A stretch of DNA of 64,000 nt, taken from NCBI RefSeq assembly GCF_020733635.1, contig NZ_JAJFZL010000001.1:620001-684000 (forward strand), in the 5' to 3' direction. Origin of the DNA: Nocardia spumae. Its GTDB lineage: Bacteria; Actinomycetota; Actinomycetes; Mycobacteriales; Mycobacteriaceae. A program made the translations under genes and the position numbers. The notes under the pieces are model-generated. The model ran no database searches. It worked only from the letters and a program-made list of their open reading frames with translations, and was not told where the DNA came from. Positions 9,358-19,395 of this stretch are shown piece by piece (position 1 is the first letter of the stretch; each line of letters opens with the position of its first letter).

Positions 9358-10854
9358 ATGGGTGTGCGCGTGCAGGCTTCGGTCGGTGTGGTGCTGCTCG
9401 GTGCCGGACTGCTGGTCGGGCTGCCCGGGCCGGCCGCCGTCGCGGAACCCGAAAGAGAACCGGCCGCAACGGTTCCCGGCACCGGACCGTGTGCGTCCGA
9501 TCCGGTGCCCGTCCACGAGTCGGTGGTGCCCAAGACCTTGGAGGTGCCGATTCCGTATCCGGTGGTCACCGTCGATCAGCGCCCGCCCGCGGCGACCCCG
9601 GTCCGCACCGATATGCACTTGCCCGTCGATCCGTGCACGAGCCCGTGCCCCGATCTGACCGACGGCCCGCCACCCGCCCCCGGCCTGTTGAGCCGGCTGG
9701 GTCTGCCCGAGGTGCTGCTGAAGCCGCAGCCGTTCTACTTCGCCCTGCCGCCGGGGCCTTCGCCCGAGCCCGAGCCCGGGCCGCCCCCGCCGCCGCGGGT
9801 CGAACCACCGACGGAACCGGCGCCCAGGGTCGCCGCGCCGCCGGCGCCGAGGGTGGGTGCGGTCCGCGAGGTTTCCAAGGAGACGGGCGCGAATTCGGTG
9901 AACCGCACCGATAAACGCTGGCAGGTCAATGGCACCGACCTCGGCATCATGTGGGAGAGCGCGCCCGGGGAGATCGCGACGGCGTTCGGTGACACCGTCG
10001 GTCACGGTTTCCATCCGCCCGGCGGGATGGGGGAGGACTGGCGCAGCAATCTACTGGCCTTCAGCACCAATCGGGAGCTGGACAAGGGCCTGATCATCGA
10101 CCGTATGGTCACCGACGATCGGTGCCACGCCGCCGAGGTGCTGTCCAGTCGCAAGAAGGACAATATCGAGATCACCACGATCCCGACCTCGGGTTTCACT
10201 CTGCCGCACCAGGGTTCGGCCGACGGCATCCGGCAGTTCATGAGCTACATGTCGATTCGGACCTGGAACAGCATCCCCGGCACCTTCTACACCAACTACG
10301 GCGGCATCGCCTATTCCGACGACCACGGGCGGACCTGGACCAAGGATCCACATACACACTGGGACAACATCTTCGGGCTGTCCAATTTCCAGGTGTCGGC
10401 GATGGTTCCGCAGGGCGATTACGTCTATCTGTTCGGCACACCCAATACCCGGCTCGGTTCGGTGGGCCTGGCCCGGGTGCCGAAGGAGCAGGTGCTCAAC
10501 ACCACGGCCTACCAGTACTGGCGCGAGGGCAACTGGACGCCGGTCGGCGGATCCGACTCCGCCACACCGATAGTCGACGGTCCGGCCGGTGAGTTGTCGG
10601 TGCGCTACGACAGCGCGCGCGGAAAATGGCAGATGAGCTACCTGGACACCGCGAAGACGGCGATCGTGCTGCGGGAATCGAATTCACCCCAGGGCGACTG
10701 GTCGCCGAGTACGCCGCTGTTGCACGTGTCGGCGCAATATCCGGAGCTCTACGGCGGATTCATCCACCCGTGGTCGACGCCGTCGGATCTCTACTTCACC
10801 ATCAGCACCTGGAGCGACTACAACGTCTACCTGATGCATGCCCGGCTGCGGTAG
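9358..10854 (+). CDS. Exported DUF4185-domain protein with Pro-rich linker
   Basis: The 498-residue protein starts with a Sec-type signal peptide (hydrophobic VVLLGAGLLVGLPG, with cleavage likely after AVA). A linker of about 140 residues, very rich in Pro and Glu, follows (SPEPEPGPPPPPRVE region). The C-terminal 330 residues match the DUF4185 fold: NGTDLGIMWE, TAFGDTVGHGF, NYGGIAYSDDHGRTWTKD and PSDLYFTISTWSDYNVYLM. DUF4185 is a beta-propeller-like domain related to sialidase/glycosidase folds and recently linked to arabinan or cell-wall polysaccharide hydrolysis in mycolata. That activity is not proven here. GAGGGGTTCCGT precedes the ATG. It follows the EmbR-like gene by 121 bases. Confidence 0.78.
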   Translation: MGVRVQASVGVVLLGAGLLVGLPGPAAVAEPEREPAATVPGTGPCASDPVPVHESVVPKTLEVPIPYPVVTVDQRPPAATPVRTDMHLPVDPCTSPCPDLTDGPPPAPGLLSRLGLPEVLLKPQPFYFALPPGPSPEPEPGPPPPPRVEPPTEPAPRVAAPPAPRVGAVREVSKETGANSVNRTDKRWQVNGTDLGIMWESAPGEIATAFGDTVGHGFHPPGGMGEDWRSNLLAFSTNRELDKGLIIDRMVTDDRCHAAEVLSSRKKDNIEITTIPTSGFTLPHQGSADGIRQFMSYMSIRTWNSIPGTFYTNYGGIAYSDDHGRTWTKDPHTHWDNIFGLSNFQVSAMVPQGDYVYLFGTPNTRLGSVGLARVPKEQVLNTTAYQYWREGNWTPVGGSDSATPIVDGPAGELSVRYDSARGKWQMSYLDTAKTAIVLRESNSPQGDWSPSTPLLHVSAQYPELYGGFIHPWSTPSDLYFTISTWSDYNVYLMHARLR

Positions 10855-10879
10855 CCGCTCAGGCCGGGCACGCGATCGG

Positions 10880-11923
10880 TCAGGCCAGTGCGACTTCGGC
10901 CAGCGCCCGGCCGAACAGCTTCTTGCCCGCGCAGGTGGCGCCCAGCAGGATCGTCGCGGTACGGCGTTCCGGATCGAGCGCCTTGACCTTGCCGGAGAAG
11001 TCGATCAAGGCCGGCGACTGTGCGTCCACCGGAACGAATCCGGCGAACCGGACGCTGTAGGACCGCACGGCGCCGGGGTCGCCGAGCCACGAGGTCAGAT
11101 AGTGCGCGCCCAGGCCCATGGTCAGCATGCCGTGCGCGACCACCGTGGGCAGTCCGGCCAGGGTGGCGGCGTGATCGCTGAAATGGATCGGGTTGGGGTC
11201 ACCGGCGACACCGGCGTAGTTCACCAGATCGCCTCGGGTGAGACGCATTGTCGCCGTGGGCAGTTGGTCGCCGACAGCGACGTCGTCGAAACGCGGCAGG
11301 GTGCTCTGACCGGTGTCGCGGCGCGACGGGGTGCGGGTGGGTTCGGCGGTCGCCTCGGAACCGGGGATCGGGACCAGGACCTCGGGGTCCGCGGCGCCGA
11401 GATCGCGGCGGTGCATGACCACACCCTCGACCTGACGCACGATATCGGCATCGACCGCGCCGCCGAGCCGGGCCACGAGGGTGGCGGCGCCGACCTGGAC
11501 GACGGCTCCCTCGGCATCGAGGACGGTCGCCTTCACCGTGATGAAGTCGTTGCCGCGCAGGTGGCGGATCGACTCGATCTCGGCCTCACTGCGCAGGACG
11601 TCCCCGGCCACGATCGGACGGTGGATGTGGAAGGTCTGATCGGTCTGCAGGATCTGCGACAGGTCGTATTCGCTGAGCACGTCGTCCAGCAGGGCCCGCG
11701 TGGTGACCATGCCGATCACCGAAGCGAAGGTCGGCGGCGCCACCACGGAATCCCAGCCGTACTTGCCGGCGTCGGCCTCGAAGTGGTGGGCGGGATGGTG
11801 GTTCTGCACCGCCCGCGCGAATTCGCGGACCTTCTCCCGGCCGACCTCGTAGTGGTCCCGAATGCGGTAATGCCGACCGGCCAGTGCCGTGGATGCCGGC
11901 GCGTCGGGTGCCAGCTCCGGCAT
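10880..11923 (-). CDS. Fused HadA/HadB-type (3R)-hydroxyacyl-ACP dehydratase
   Basis: The 347-residue protein contains two hot-dog domains. The N-terminal half (about 1-150: VREFARAVQNHHPAHH, VVAPPTFASV) looks like the substrate-binding HadA/HadC subunit. The C-terminal half carries the MaoC/hydratase-2 motif YAGVAGDPNPIHFSDHAA with the catalytic Asp and His, like HadB. In M. tuberculosis these are separate subunits of the FAS-II dehydratase that makes mycolic-acid chains; a single fused chain is typical of Nocardia-like genomes. It is convergent with the DUF4185 gene and stands alone, not next to other FAS-II genes. Start ATG gives MPELAPD. Confidence 0.82.
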   Translation of the reverse strand: MPELAPDAPASTALAGRHYRIRDHYEVGREKVREFARAVQNHHPAHHFEADAGKYGWDSVVAPPTFASVIGMVTTRALLDDVLSEYDLSQILQTDQTFHIHRPIVAGDVLRSEAEIESIRHLRGNDFITVKATVLDAEGAVVQVGAATLVARLGGAVDADIVRQVEGVVMHRRDLGAADPEVLVPIPGSEATAEPTRTPSRRDTGQSTLPRFDDVAVGDQLPTATMRLTRGDLVNYAGVAGDPNPIHFSDHAATLAGLPTVVAHGMLTMGLGAHYLTSWLGDPGAVRSYSVRFAGFVPVDAQSPALIDFSGKVKALDPERRTATILLGATCAGKKLFGRALAEVALA

Positions 11924-12122
11924 GTCCCTTGCTCCCTGCTCGAATTCTTACTGCGTAAACGGCGGTGACGCCCACCTCCGGAGAATCCGGTCAGCGGTGG
12001 GTGTCGACAATCCGAGCCATGCTATCGGCGCCCAGCAGCGCTGACCAGGTATCTGTGACGTTCATCGCGGATCGCGGGCGCGATGTCACAGCGCAGTGAC
12101 GAGCATCATGGATCAGCCGGAC

Positions 12123-14072
12123 CTACTGGGTCGCGGCCGCCGGATCGCACACCTTCCAGCCGCTGTCGGTCTGCTGGAGATCGAAGGAGCGTGCCGTCGA
12201 CCTGCTCGGATCGGCGTCGGTGTAGACGTCGACCTGGGCGACGGCCTTGTCGCCGGTGATCTGCACGGCATCCACCCCGGCGACCTTCGGGATCTTCTTC
12301 TGATCCACTGCCAGCTGGTGCACGCCGGCGTACTGATCGGGTGCGATGTTCTGGTAGAAGTCGTGCAGCTTGCCGCAGGTCGAGGCCTGCAGATCGGTCA
12401 GTTTCCCGGAGGCCAGCGCATCCGTGTAGCTGTTGACCGCGCCCTTGACCTTCGCTTCCGGTGAATTGTCCGAACCGCCGGCGACCATGGCGATCACCAC
12501 GACGATCGCGACGACCACCACCACCGCGGCCGCACCCGCGAGCACCAGTCCGCGCCTACCGCGTCCCGGCCCGCCGCCCGCGGCCTCGGCCGCCGGTTCC
12601 GCGGCCGGTACCCGCTGCGGCGCGGCGACCGTGCGCGGCGGCATCGGGCGGGGTGCGGCACCCGGCGGCGCGGACAGCGTCTGCGCGGGCTCGGTCATCT
12701 TGGTATCGGCGGGCGACGGTGCGCCACCGGGGCGCTGTCCGGCCGGAGGTCCTTGGGGCACAGGACCGTTCGGGCCCTGGTATCCCGGCCCACCCGGCCC
12801 ACCCGGGCCCTGCGGACCGCGGGGGCCGGGGCCGCCCGCCGGTCCCCGGGTGGGTGGTGGACCGCCTGCGACCGCACCGGCGCCTGCCGCGGCCGCACCC
12901 AGGCCCGCGGCCGGACCGGCCGGACCGGCCGGACGGCCCTGGGGACCGGGTCCGCCGGGCGTACTGCCCGGGCCCTGCGGTCCCGGACCGCCCTGGGGGC
13001 CGCCGGGGCCCGGGCGGTTCGGACCATCCGGGCGCGCACCCTCCGGCCCGGAACCCTGCTGTCCCGGCGCGGCGCGCAATTTCTCGGTGATCGCCTGATC
13101 CGGCTGCTGTACCGGCAGGATGGTGGTCGCCTCGTCGGAGGGGTTCGATACCGACGGAATGTTCTGTGGCGCCGGAGATTTCGGCGTCTTCGCGGCAGCT
13201 GCCGGTCCGGTCTGCTGCGGCCCGCCCGGCTGTCGGCGCGATGTCCCGCCGGAGGCGGGGGAGATCTTGGGCAGCGCGACCGTTCTGGAGTCGTCCACGG
13301 CATCCGCGACCGCATCGGAGCCGCTCGCCGCTTCGGTCTTCGCCGGGGTCGCGGCGGCTTTCGCGGCCGGGCCGGCATCCGCGGCGGCGTCGGCGGCCTT
13401 CGCCGCCGCGCCGGTCGCACCCGCCGCGGCGGGAGCGCTCGTGCCACCGGTGTTCTTCGCGCCGGGCGTGTCCGTGCCGGATTTGTTCGCGTCCTTCGCC
13501 GCGGCGCCCTTCCCCGCACCCGCGGACGTGGGAATGGCGGCCGTTTTCGCATTACCCGCGGCGGCGGAACCGGTTGCCGGCGAACTCTTTTCCGCCGATG
13601 AGGTCGCGGGGGAATCCGCCGCGGACCCCTCGGCCGGTGCGTCCGAAGCGGCCTGGTCCTTGTCGCCGGAGTTCGGCTCGCCGGCCTCGGTCCCCTCGGA
13701 CTTCGTGGCGCCGGCGTCGCTGTCGCCGGATTTCGCCTCGCCCGCCGGCGCCGCGGCGGATTCCGGCTCGGCCGGTGGTGTCTTTTCCGGAGTGTCCTTC
13801 GCGCCGGGGGTGCGGATGACCTGGGTCTTCGCCGACGGTGAGGCCAGCGGAGCGGTCGGCGCCGCGGCACCCGGTAGCTGATCGCGGGAGATCCGCTGGG
13901 TCTGTCCGGCGTCGGCCGGGGCGCCCTTGTCCGGACCGCGTCCACCAGGGGCCGAGCCGCCCGGCTGGGCAGGTTTCGCCGGCCGGTCGGAACCCGCGCC
14001 GGATGCAGCCGGACGCGGGCGATCGCCGGTGGCGCCCTGCTGCGGCTTCTGGTCGTCGTTCGGGTCGGACAC
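12123..14072 (-). CDS. Rv0361-like membrane protein with very long Pro/Ala/Gly-rich cytoplasmic region
   Basis: The 649-residue protein has about 520 residues of low-complexity sequence. The first part is rich in Ala/Ser/Asp/Glu/Lys. The second is collagen-like with many GPQ, GPG and GGP triplets. A single transmembrane helix follows (AAAVVVVVAIVVVIAMVAGG), then an extracytoplasmic domain of about 110 residues (KVKGAVNSYTDALASGKL to WKVCDPAAA). The exported domain resembles the NTF2-like/DUF4878-type tail of M. tuberculosis Rv0361 and the tail of the protein at 31707-32213. Rv0361 is only about 275 residues, so the disordered region is greatly expanded here. Function is unknown; the TM-plus-disordered-tail layout suggests an envelope-anchored scaffold or a kinase substrate. 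Confidence 0.8.
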   Translation of the reverse strand: MSDPNDDQKPQQGATGDRPRPAASGAGSDRPAKPAQPGGSAPGGRGPDKGAPADAGQTQRISRDQLPGAAAPTAPLASPSAKTQVIRTPGAKDTPEKTPPAEPESAAAPAGEAKSGDSDAGATKSEGTEAGEPNSGDKDQAASDAPAEGSAADSPATSSAEKSSPATGSAAAGNAKTAAIPTSAGAGKGAAAKDANKSGTDTPGAKNTGGTSAPAAAGATGAAAKAADAAADAGPAAKAAATPAKTEAASGSDAVADAVDDSRTVALPKISPASGGTSRRQPGGPQQTGPAAAAKTPKSPAPQNIPSVSNPSDEATTILPVQQPDQAITEKLRAAPGQQGSGPEGARPDGPNRPGPGGPQGGPGPQGPGSTPGGPGPQGRPAGPAGPAAGLGAAAAGAGAVAGGPPPTRGPAGGPGPRGPQGPGGPGGPGYQGPNGPVPQGPPAGQRPGGAPSPADTKMTEPAQTLSAPPGAAPRPMPPRTVAAPQRVPAAEPAAEAAGGGPGRGRRGLVLAGAAAVVVVVAIVVVIAMVAGGSDNSPEAKVKGAVNSYTDALASGKLTDLQASTCGKLHDFYQNIAPDQYAGVHQLAVDQKKIPKVAGVDAVQITGDKAVAQVDVYTDADPSRSTARSFDLQQTDSGWKVCDPAAATQ

Positions 14073-14257
14073 GCGCTACCCCTTGCTCAGTATCAGCTGT
14101 CGGTCGTCAACTGTTGGTCTCCGACGACACAGCCTAATGGGGTAAGGCCCGGAGGAGGCAGCAGACGCGTTGGCGCCGCCTTTCTCATCGCGACGTTCCA
14201 CCGGAGGGGGACATGCGGGCCGACGAGGATTTGCGGGCGCGGTGCACAATGAAGCCC

Positions 14258-14716
14258 ATGACCTCCTTCGGTGATCTGCTCGGACCGCAGCCGGTATTGC
14301 TTCCCGAAAACACGGAAGCCGAACAGGCCCTGCTGGACAACCAGGACCCGGTGCAGGTCGCGGCCGCTCACCCGACGGCCTCGGTGGCCTGGGCACAGCT
14401 GGCCGAGGACGCCCTCGCCCGCGCCGGAGTCGACGGCGCCGCCGAGGGGCGGGCCGAGGTGAACCTGGATGTGATCGCGGCCTACGCGTTCGCGCGGACC
14501 GGCTACCACCGGGGCCTGGACCTGTTGCGCCGCAACGGCTGGAAGGGATTCGGCCCGGTGCCGTGGAGCCACGAGCCCAATCAGGGTTTCCTGCGTGCCG
14601 TCGGGGCCCTCGCCCGGGCCGCCCAGGTCATCGGTGAGAACGACGAATACGCCCGCTGCCTGGATCTGCTCGAGGATTGCGATCCCCGCGCCGCCGGCGA
14701 ACTCGGTCTGGACTGA
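14258..14716 (+). CDS. DUF3151 family protein (Rv0360c-like)
   Basis: The 152-residue soluble protein has the conserved DUF3151 sequence: SFGDLLGPQPVLLPE at the start, AYAFARTGYHRGLDLLRRNG in the middle and WSHEPNQGFLRAVGALARAA near the end. The family is restricted to actinobacteria and has no assigned biochemical role. The gene keeps its mycobacterial neighbours (Rv0359, Rv0361). ATG 14258 matches the family N-terminus; ATG 14249 three codons earlier is equally possible. It is divergent from the Rv0361-like gene across 185 bases, which should hold both promoters. Confidence 0.85.
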   Translation: MTSFGDLLGPQPVLLPENTEAEQALLDNQDPVQVAAAHPTASVAWAQLAEDALARAGVDGAAEGRAEVNLDVIAAYAFARTGYHRGLDLLRRNGWKGFGPVPWSHEPNQGFLRAVGALARAAQVIGENDEYARCLDLLEDCDPRAAGELGLD

Positions 14717-14787
14717 ATCTGACCGGCTCGGAACGGTTCGCGACCGCGATCACCGTCGATTCGGTTCGCGACAGCGGTAAACAGCGC

Positions 14788-15882
14788 ATGCGCACCAGCT
14801 GGCGGCGGTTACGCCGGTCGGCTCTCCCGATCGTTCAGTGCGCGGTCGGCGCGGCGCTGTCCTGGTTCATCGCACATCGGCTGGTGGGGCATCCGCAGCC
14901 GTTCTTCGCGCCGATGGCCGCGGTCATCTCGATCGGCGTCTCGTTCGGCGCCCGGCTGCGCCGATCGGTGGAATTGGTCGGCGGGGTGGCCGTCGGCATC
15001 GGCATCGGAGACTTCTTCATCGGCCGCGTCGGCACCGGGCCGTGGCAGATCGCGCTGGTCGTCGGCGTGGCGATGGCGACCGCGGTATTCCTCGACAAGG
15101 GTGCGGTCATCCCGATGCAGGCGGCCAGCTCCGCGGTGCTGGTCGCGACGCTCATGCCGCCGCATGTCGGCGGTGGCCTCAACCGTATGGTCGACGCGCT
15201 GGTGGGCGGGCTGGTCGGGGTCGTCGTGGTCGCGGCGATACCGCTACATCCGGTGCGCCGGGCGCGGCAGCAGGCCGCCGATATCCTCACGGTGGTCGGT
15301 TCCGCCCTGTCAGAATGCGCCGACGGCCTGCTCGAGCAGGATGCGGACAAGGTCCGCGACGCATTGCAATCCGTGCGCGGCACCCAGCCGCAGATCGACG
15401 GGTTGCGCAACGCGGTGGAGGGCGGCCGGGAGGTCAGCCGGATCTCGCCGCTGTACTGGAATTCCCGCCCGCGCCTCGAGGCGATTCGCGATGCGATCGA
15501 ACCGCTCGACAACGCGGTGCGCAACACCCGAGTCCTGTTGCGGCGCGCTCTGACCCTGGTGCGGGACGACGAGATCCTCGATCCGCGCATGATCGCCGAG
15601 GTGGAGGAGCTGGGACGGGCAGTCGAGGTGGTGCGCCGCTACATGGTCGCCGAACCGGGTGAGAAACCCGACGCCGCCGAGGCCACCCGGGTGTTGCGGC
15701 GGGTCGCGAAGGGTGCCACCAAGGATCTGGTCGAGGGCGCCGGACTGTCCTCACATGTGGTCTTCGCCCAATTGCGTTCCATCGTGGTCGATCTGATGCA
15801 GGTGTGCGGGGTCAAACGGCTCTCCGCGATCGCGCTGCTGCCGCCGACCGTGCGAAACCCCTATGTGGCGCCGAAGGATTGA
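14788..15882 (+). CDS. FUSC-family (aromatic acid exporter-like) membrane protein
   Basis: The 364-residue protein has about six hydrophobic segments in residues 10-165. Motifs typical of FUSC/YccS-type proteins are present (PFFAPMAAVISIGVSFGARL, AVIPMQAASSAVLVATLMPP, RMVDALVGGLVGVVV). A long mainly helical cytosolic domain follows (PLHPVRRARQQAADIL onward). Related proteins export aromatic acids or fusaric acid, but the substrate here is unknown. The frame is open upstream into the DUF3151 gene. I chose ATG 14788 because the hydrophobic domain begins there and it avoids an overlap. It is not part of the M. tuberculosis gene order at this place. Confidence 0.78.
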   Translation: MRTSWRRLRRSALPIVQCAVGAALSWFIAHRLVGHPQPFFAPMAAVISIGVSFGARLRRSVELVGGVAVGIGIGDFFIGRVGTGPWQIALVVGVAMATAVFLDKGAVIPMQAASSAVLVATLMPPHVGGGLNRMVDALVGGLVGVVVVAAIPLHPVRRARQQAADILTVVGSALSECADGLLEQDADKVRDALQSVRGTQPQIDGLRNAVEGGREVSRISPLYWNSRPRLEAIRDAIEPLDNAVRNTRVLLRRALTLVRDDEILDPRMIAEVEELGRAVEVVRRYMVAEPGEKPDAAEATRVLRRVAKGATKDLVEGAGLSSHVVFAQLRSIVVDLMQVCGVKRLSAIALLPPTVRNPYVAPKD

Positions 15883-16199
15883 CTCGCGCCCGGTGAAAGC
15901 GCCTGCGGTGCAGTAGTCCTGCCCGCGTACGCGGGGCGATTGCGCGCGGCTGGGGGCGACAGGCGCCGGCGATCGGGTAGTCGACTACTCGTGTGCGCCG
16001 GTCCGGCGGCTCGTAGCGTTTGTGCTGACCGCGTCGACGAGGGGTGGCGCGGTCGAGGACCTTCGTGACGATGTGATGTGCGGCCGCATTGGTGTCGGCC
16101 GCCCGAGTAGGGGGCGGGCACATCGTCACGAAGAGGGCCGCCCGGTTCCTGGTCGCCGGCGAATCGAACAGGAATCGGGCGTGCCCGCCGGTCCGGCGA
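15883..16199. other. 317-base gene-free gap with several palindromes
   Basis: No convincing gene is seen between the convergent FUSC and M50 peptidase genes. The gap holds a perfect 12-base palindrome GTAGTCGACTAC (15977-15988) and a long inverted repeat listed separately (16061-16133). Open frames crossing this region extend antisense through the peptidase and lack family similarity. Confidence 0.6.
16061..16133. terminator. 15-bp perfect inverted repeat enclosing a smaller hairpin; probable bidirectional terminator
   Basis: CTTCGTGACGATGTG (16061-16075) pairs perfectly with CACATCGTCACGAAG (16119-16133). Inside it GCGGCCG (16080-16086) pairs with CGGCCGC (16096-16102) around a 9-base loop. 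It lies between two convergent genes, which supports a terminator. The branched shape is more elaborate than the other terminators in the window, so a small structured RNA is an alternative. Confidence 0.55.
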
Positions 16200-16982
16200 T
16201 CAGGTCCAGAAACGGGTCAGGTAACTGCCGAACGCGACCCATTCCGACGGCACCCCGGACAGTTCGAACACCCGGTAGACCAGGTCGAAGAAGATCCGAT
16301 TCAGCTCCGGGACCCACAGGATCGCCAGCAGGAGCAGGAGTCCGAACGGCTTCACCTGGTCAAGCGAACGCCGCGTCTGATAGCTCAGCGACGGTTCCAG
16401 AATGCCGTAGCCATCGGTGCCGGGAATCGGGAGCAGATTCAGAATGGTCGCGGTGATCTGGAGGAATGCCAGGAAGCTCAGTCCGAACCAGAAGGCGGCG
16501 TGGCTCTGGCCGGATCCGGCGAAGCGGACGATCACCAGCAGCACCACCGCGCACAGCGCGTTGATCGCCGGACCGGCGGCGCTGATCGCGCGATTGGTGC
16601 GCGCGGAGAAGTTCTGCGTATTCAGATAGACCGCGCCGCCGGGCAGGGCGAAACCACCCAGCGCGATGAACAGGATCGGCAGCCCGATCGACAACAGCGG
16701 ATGACTGTATTTGACCGGGTTCAGCGTCAGATATCCGCGCATCTGCACTTCGCGGTCGCCGGCTCGCCACGCGGTGTAGGCGTGGCCGAATTCGTGCAGG
16801 CAGACACTGAGGATCCAGCCCGCCACCACGAAGACGAACACTCCGGCCTTGGCCCGGGTGGACAGCGGGTCGGCGTCCCAGGCCAGCGCCCCGCCCAGGG
16901 CGGTGACGACGACGATCAGCAGGAATACCGGACTCGGCCGGACGGCGTGGCGGCGATCCCAGACGCCCGGACGATCAGCCAT
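16200..16982 (-). CDS. Site-2 protease-type M50 metallopeptidase (Rv0359-like)
   Basis: The 260-residue protein has about six membrane segments. The intramembrane zinc-protease motif is CLHEFGHAYTAW (HExxH) and the second zinc-ligand region is ILNLLPIPGTDGYGIL (NxxPxxxxDG). It is the short, PDZ-less S2P type that cleaves transmembrane or membrane-proximal substrates. M. tuberculosis Rv0359 (259 residues) is the counterpart. A GTG at 16994 is in frame, but the ribosome site GAGGT lies 5 bases before the ATG at 16982, so I use that. The upstream neighbour on the same strand is the Rv0358-like gene, 51 bases away, suggesting an operon. Confidence 0.88.
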   Translation of the reverse strand: MADRPGVWDRRHAVRPSPVFLLIVVVTALGGALAWDADPLSTRAKAGVFVFVVAGWILSVCLHEFGHAYTAWRAGDREVQMRGYLTLNPVKYSHPLLSIGLPILFIALGGFALPGGAVYLNTQNFSARTNRAISAAGPAINALCAVVLLVIVRFAGSGQSHAAFWFGLSFLAFLQITATILNLLPIPGTDGYGILEPSLSYQTRRSLDQVKPFGLLLLLAILWVPELNRIFFDLVYRVFELSGVPSEWVAFGSYLTRFWT

Positions 16983-17033
16983 ATCGGACCTCACCGAACG
17001 CGACGGCGCCGGGACACGCCCGGGGCGAACTAC

Positions 17034-17693
17034 TCATCGAACCAGCAGCCAGGGCTCGTGATGGCGGTAGAAGCTCGACCGCGGCACGGTCCGGTCGGTG
17101 GCGATGCCGTCGCGCGTCACCACGGCCCCGGGTGACCCGAGCTGCACCGCGCGGCCGGCCACCCAGCGTCGCTTACCCCAGCCGCGCTGTACGGTCGCCC
17201 GCACGCCGGGCATGTCCAGGGTCGGTGAGACATGCAGCGCCCCAACCTTTCCGGTGAACAGCCGGACCTCGTCGACGTAGGCCTCGCCCTCGAGTTTGGC
17301 GCCGTCGCGCCCGGTGATCGTGGCCCGCCCGACCAGTACGGTGCCGGTGTCGTCGCGGATCAGCGGGGTCGGCTCGGGGCGGCCGTCGAGCGCGAGTTTG
17401 GCGGCGTGTGACCCGGTCCCGGTCTGATAGGCCCGGGAACCGTAGGTGCGGTCCACCGGCACGTAGCCGATCTCCACGCTCAGTCGTTCGGTCCGCAGCA
17501 GATGGGTCAGGACGGCGGCCAGGCCGGCGTCCTCACCGAGCACGATCAGACGCGGCCGGTTGTCGGCGGCCAGCACCGGAAGCAGTTCGTCCAGTTCGTC
17601 GGTATCCGGAATGGCGGTGGTCTGGGTCGTCGGCAGCGACGCGAGCGCGATGGGTACGGGGGCGCCGTTGCAGCGGAGAACATGAGTACTCAA
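17034..17693 (-). CDS. Conserved actinobacterial protein of unknown function (Rv0358-like)
   Basis: With the TTG start at 17693 the protein is 219 residues, close to M. tuberculosis Rv0358 (215). A strong GAGGAGG lies about 11 bases upstream of this TTG. ATG 17753 is an in-frame alternative that adds 20 residues without clear conservation. The sequence has no membrane segment. Recognisable stretches are VPIALASLPTTQTT, RPRLIVLGEDAGLAAVLTHLLR (Rossmann-like) and a C-terminal beta-rich part with WVAGRAVQLGSPGAVVTRDG. No enzyme motif was recognised. It is divergent from purA and upstream of the M50 peptidase, as in mycobacteria. Confidence 0.78.
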   Translation of the reverse strand: MSTHVLRCNGAPVPIALASLPTTQTTAIPDTDELDELLPVLAADNRPRLIVLGEDAGLAAVLTHLLRTERLSVEIGYVPVDRTYGSRAYQTGTGSHAAKLALDGRPEPTPLIRDDTGTVLVGRATITGRDGAKLEGEAYVDEVRLFTGKVGALHVSPTLDMPGVRATVQRGWGKRRWVAGRAVQLGSPGAVVTRDGIATDRTVPRSSFYRHHEPWLLVR

Positions 17694-19292
<1,599 letters not shown>

Positions 19293-19395
19293 TCCGCCGC
19301 CCGGGTCATCTCGCCACTTCCGGCATTCGATCACCGGCGTCCCGCTTTCTGGCGTCGGTTCAGGACCCGGAACGCGGTGCCCGGGGACCGAGATC

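Noticed and set aside
16089..17135. Long + strand frame opposite the M50 peptidase gene
   Set aside because: It is antisense to a gene with clear zinc-protease motifs and is typical of long shadow frames in GC-rich DNA. It has no family similarity and no ribosome site.
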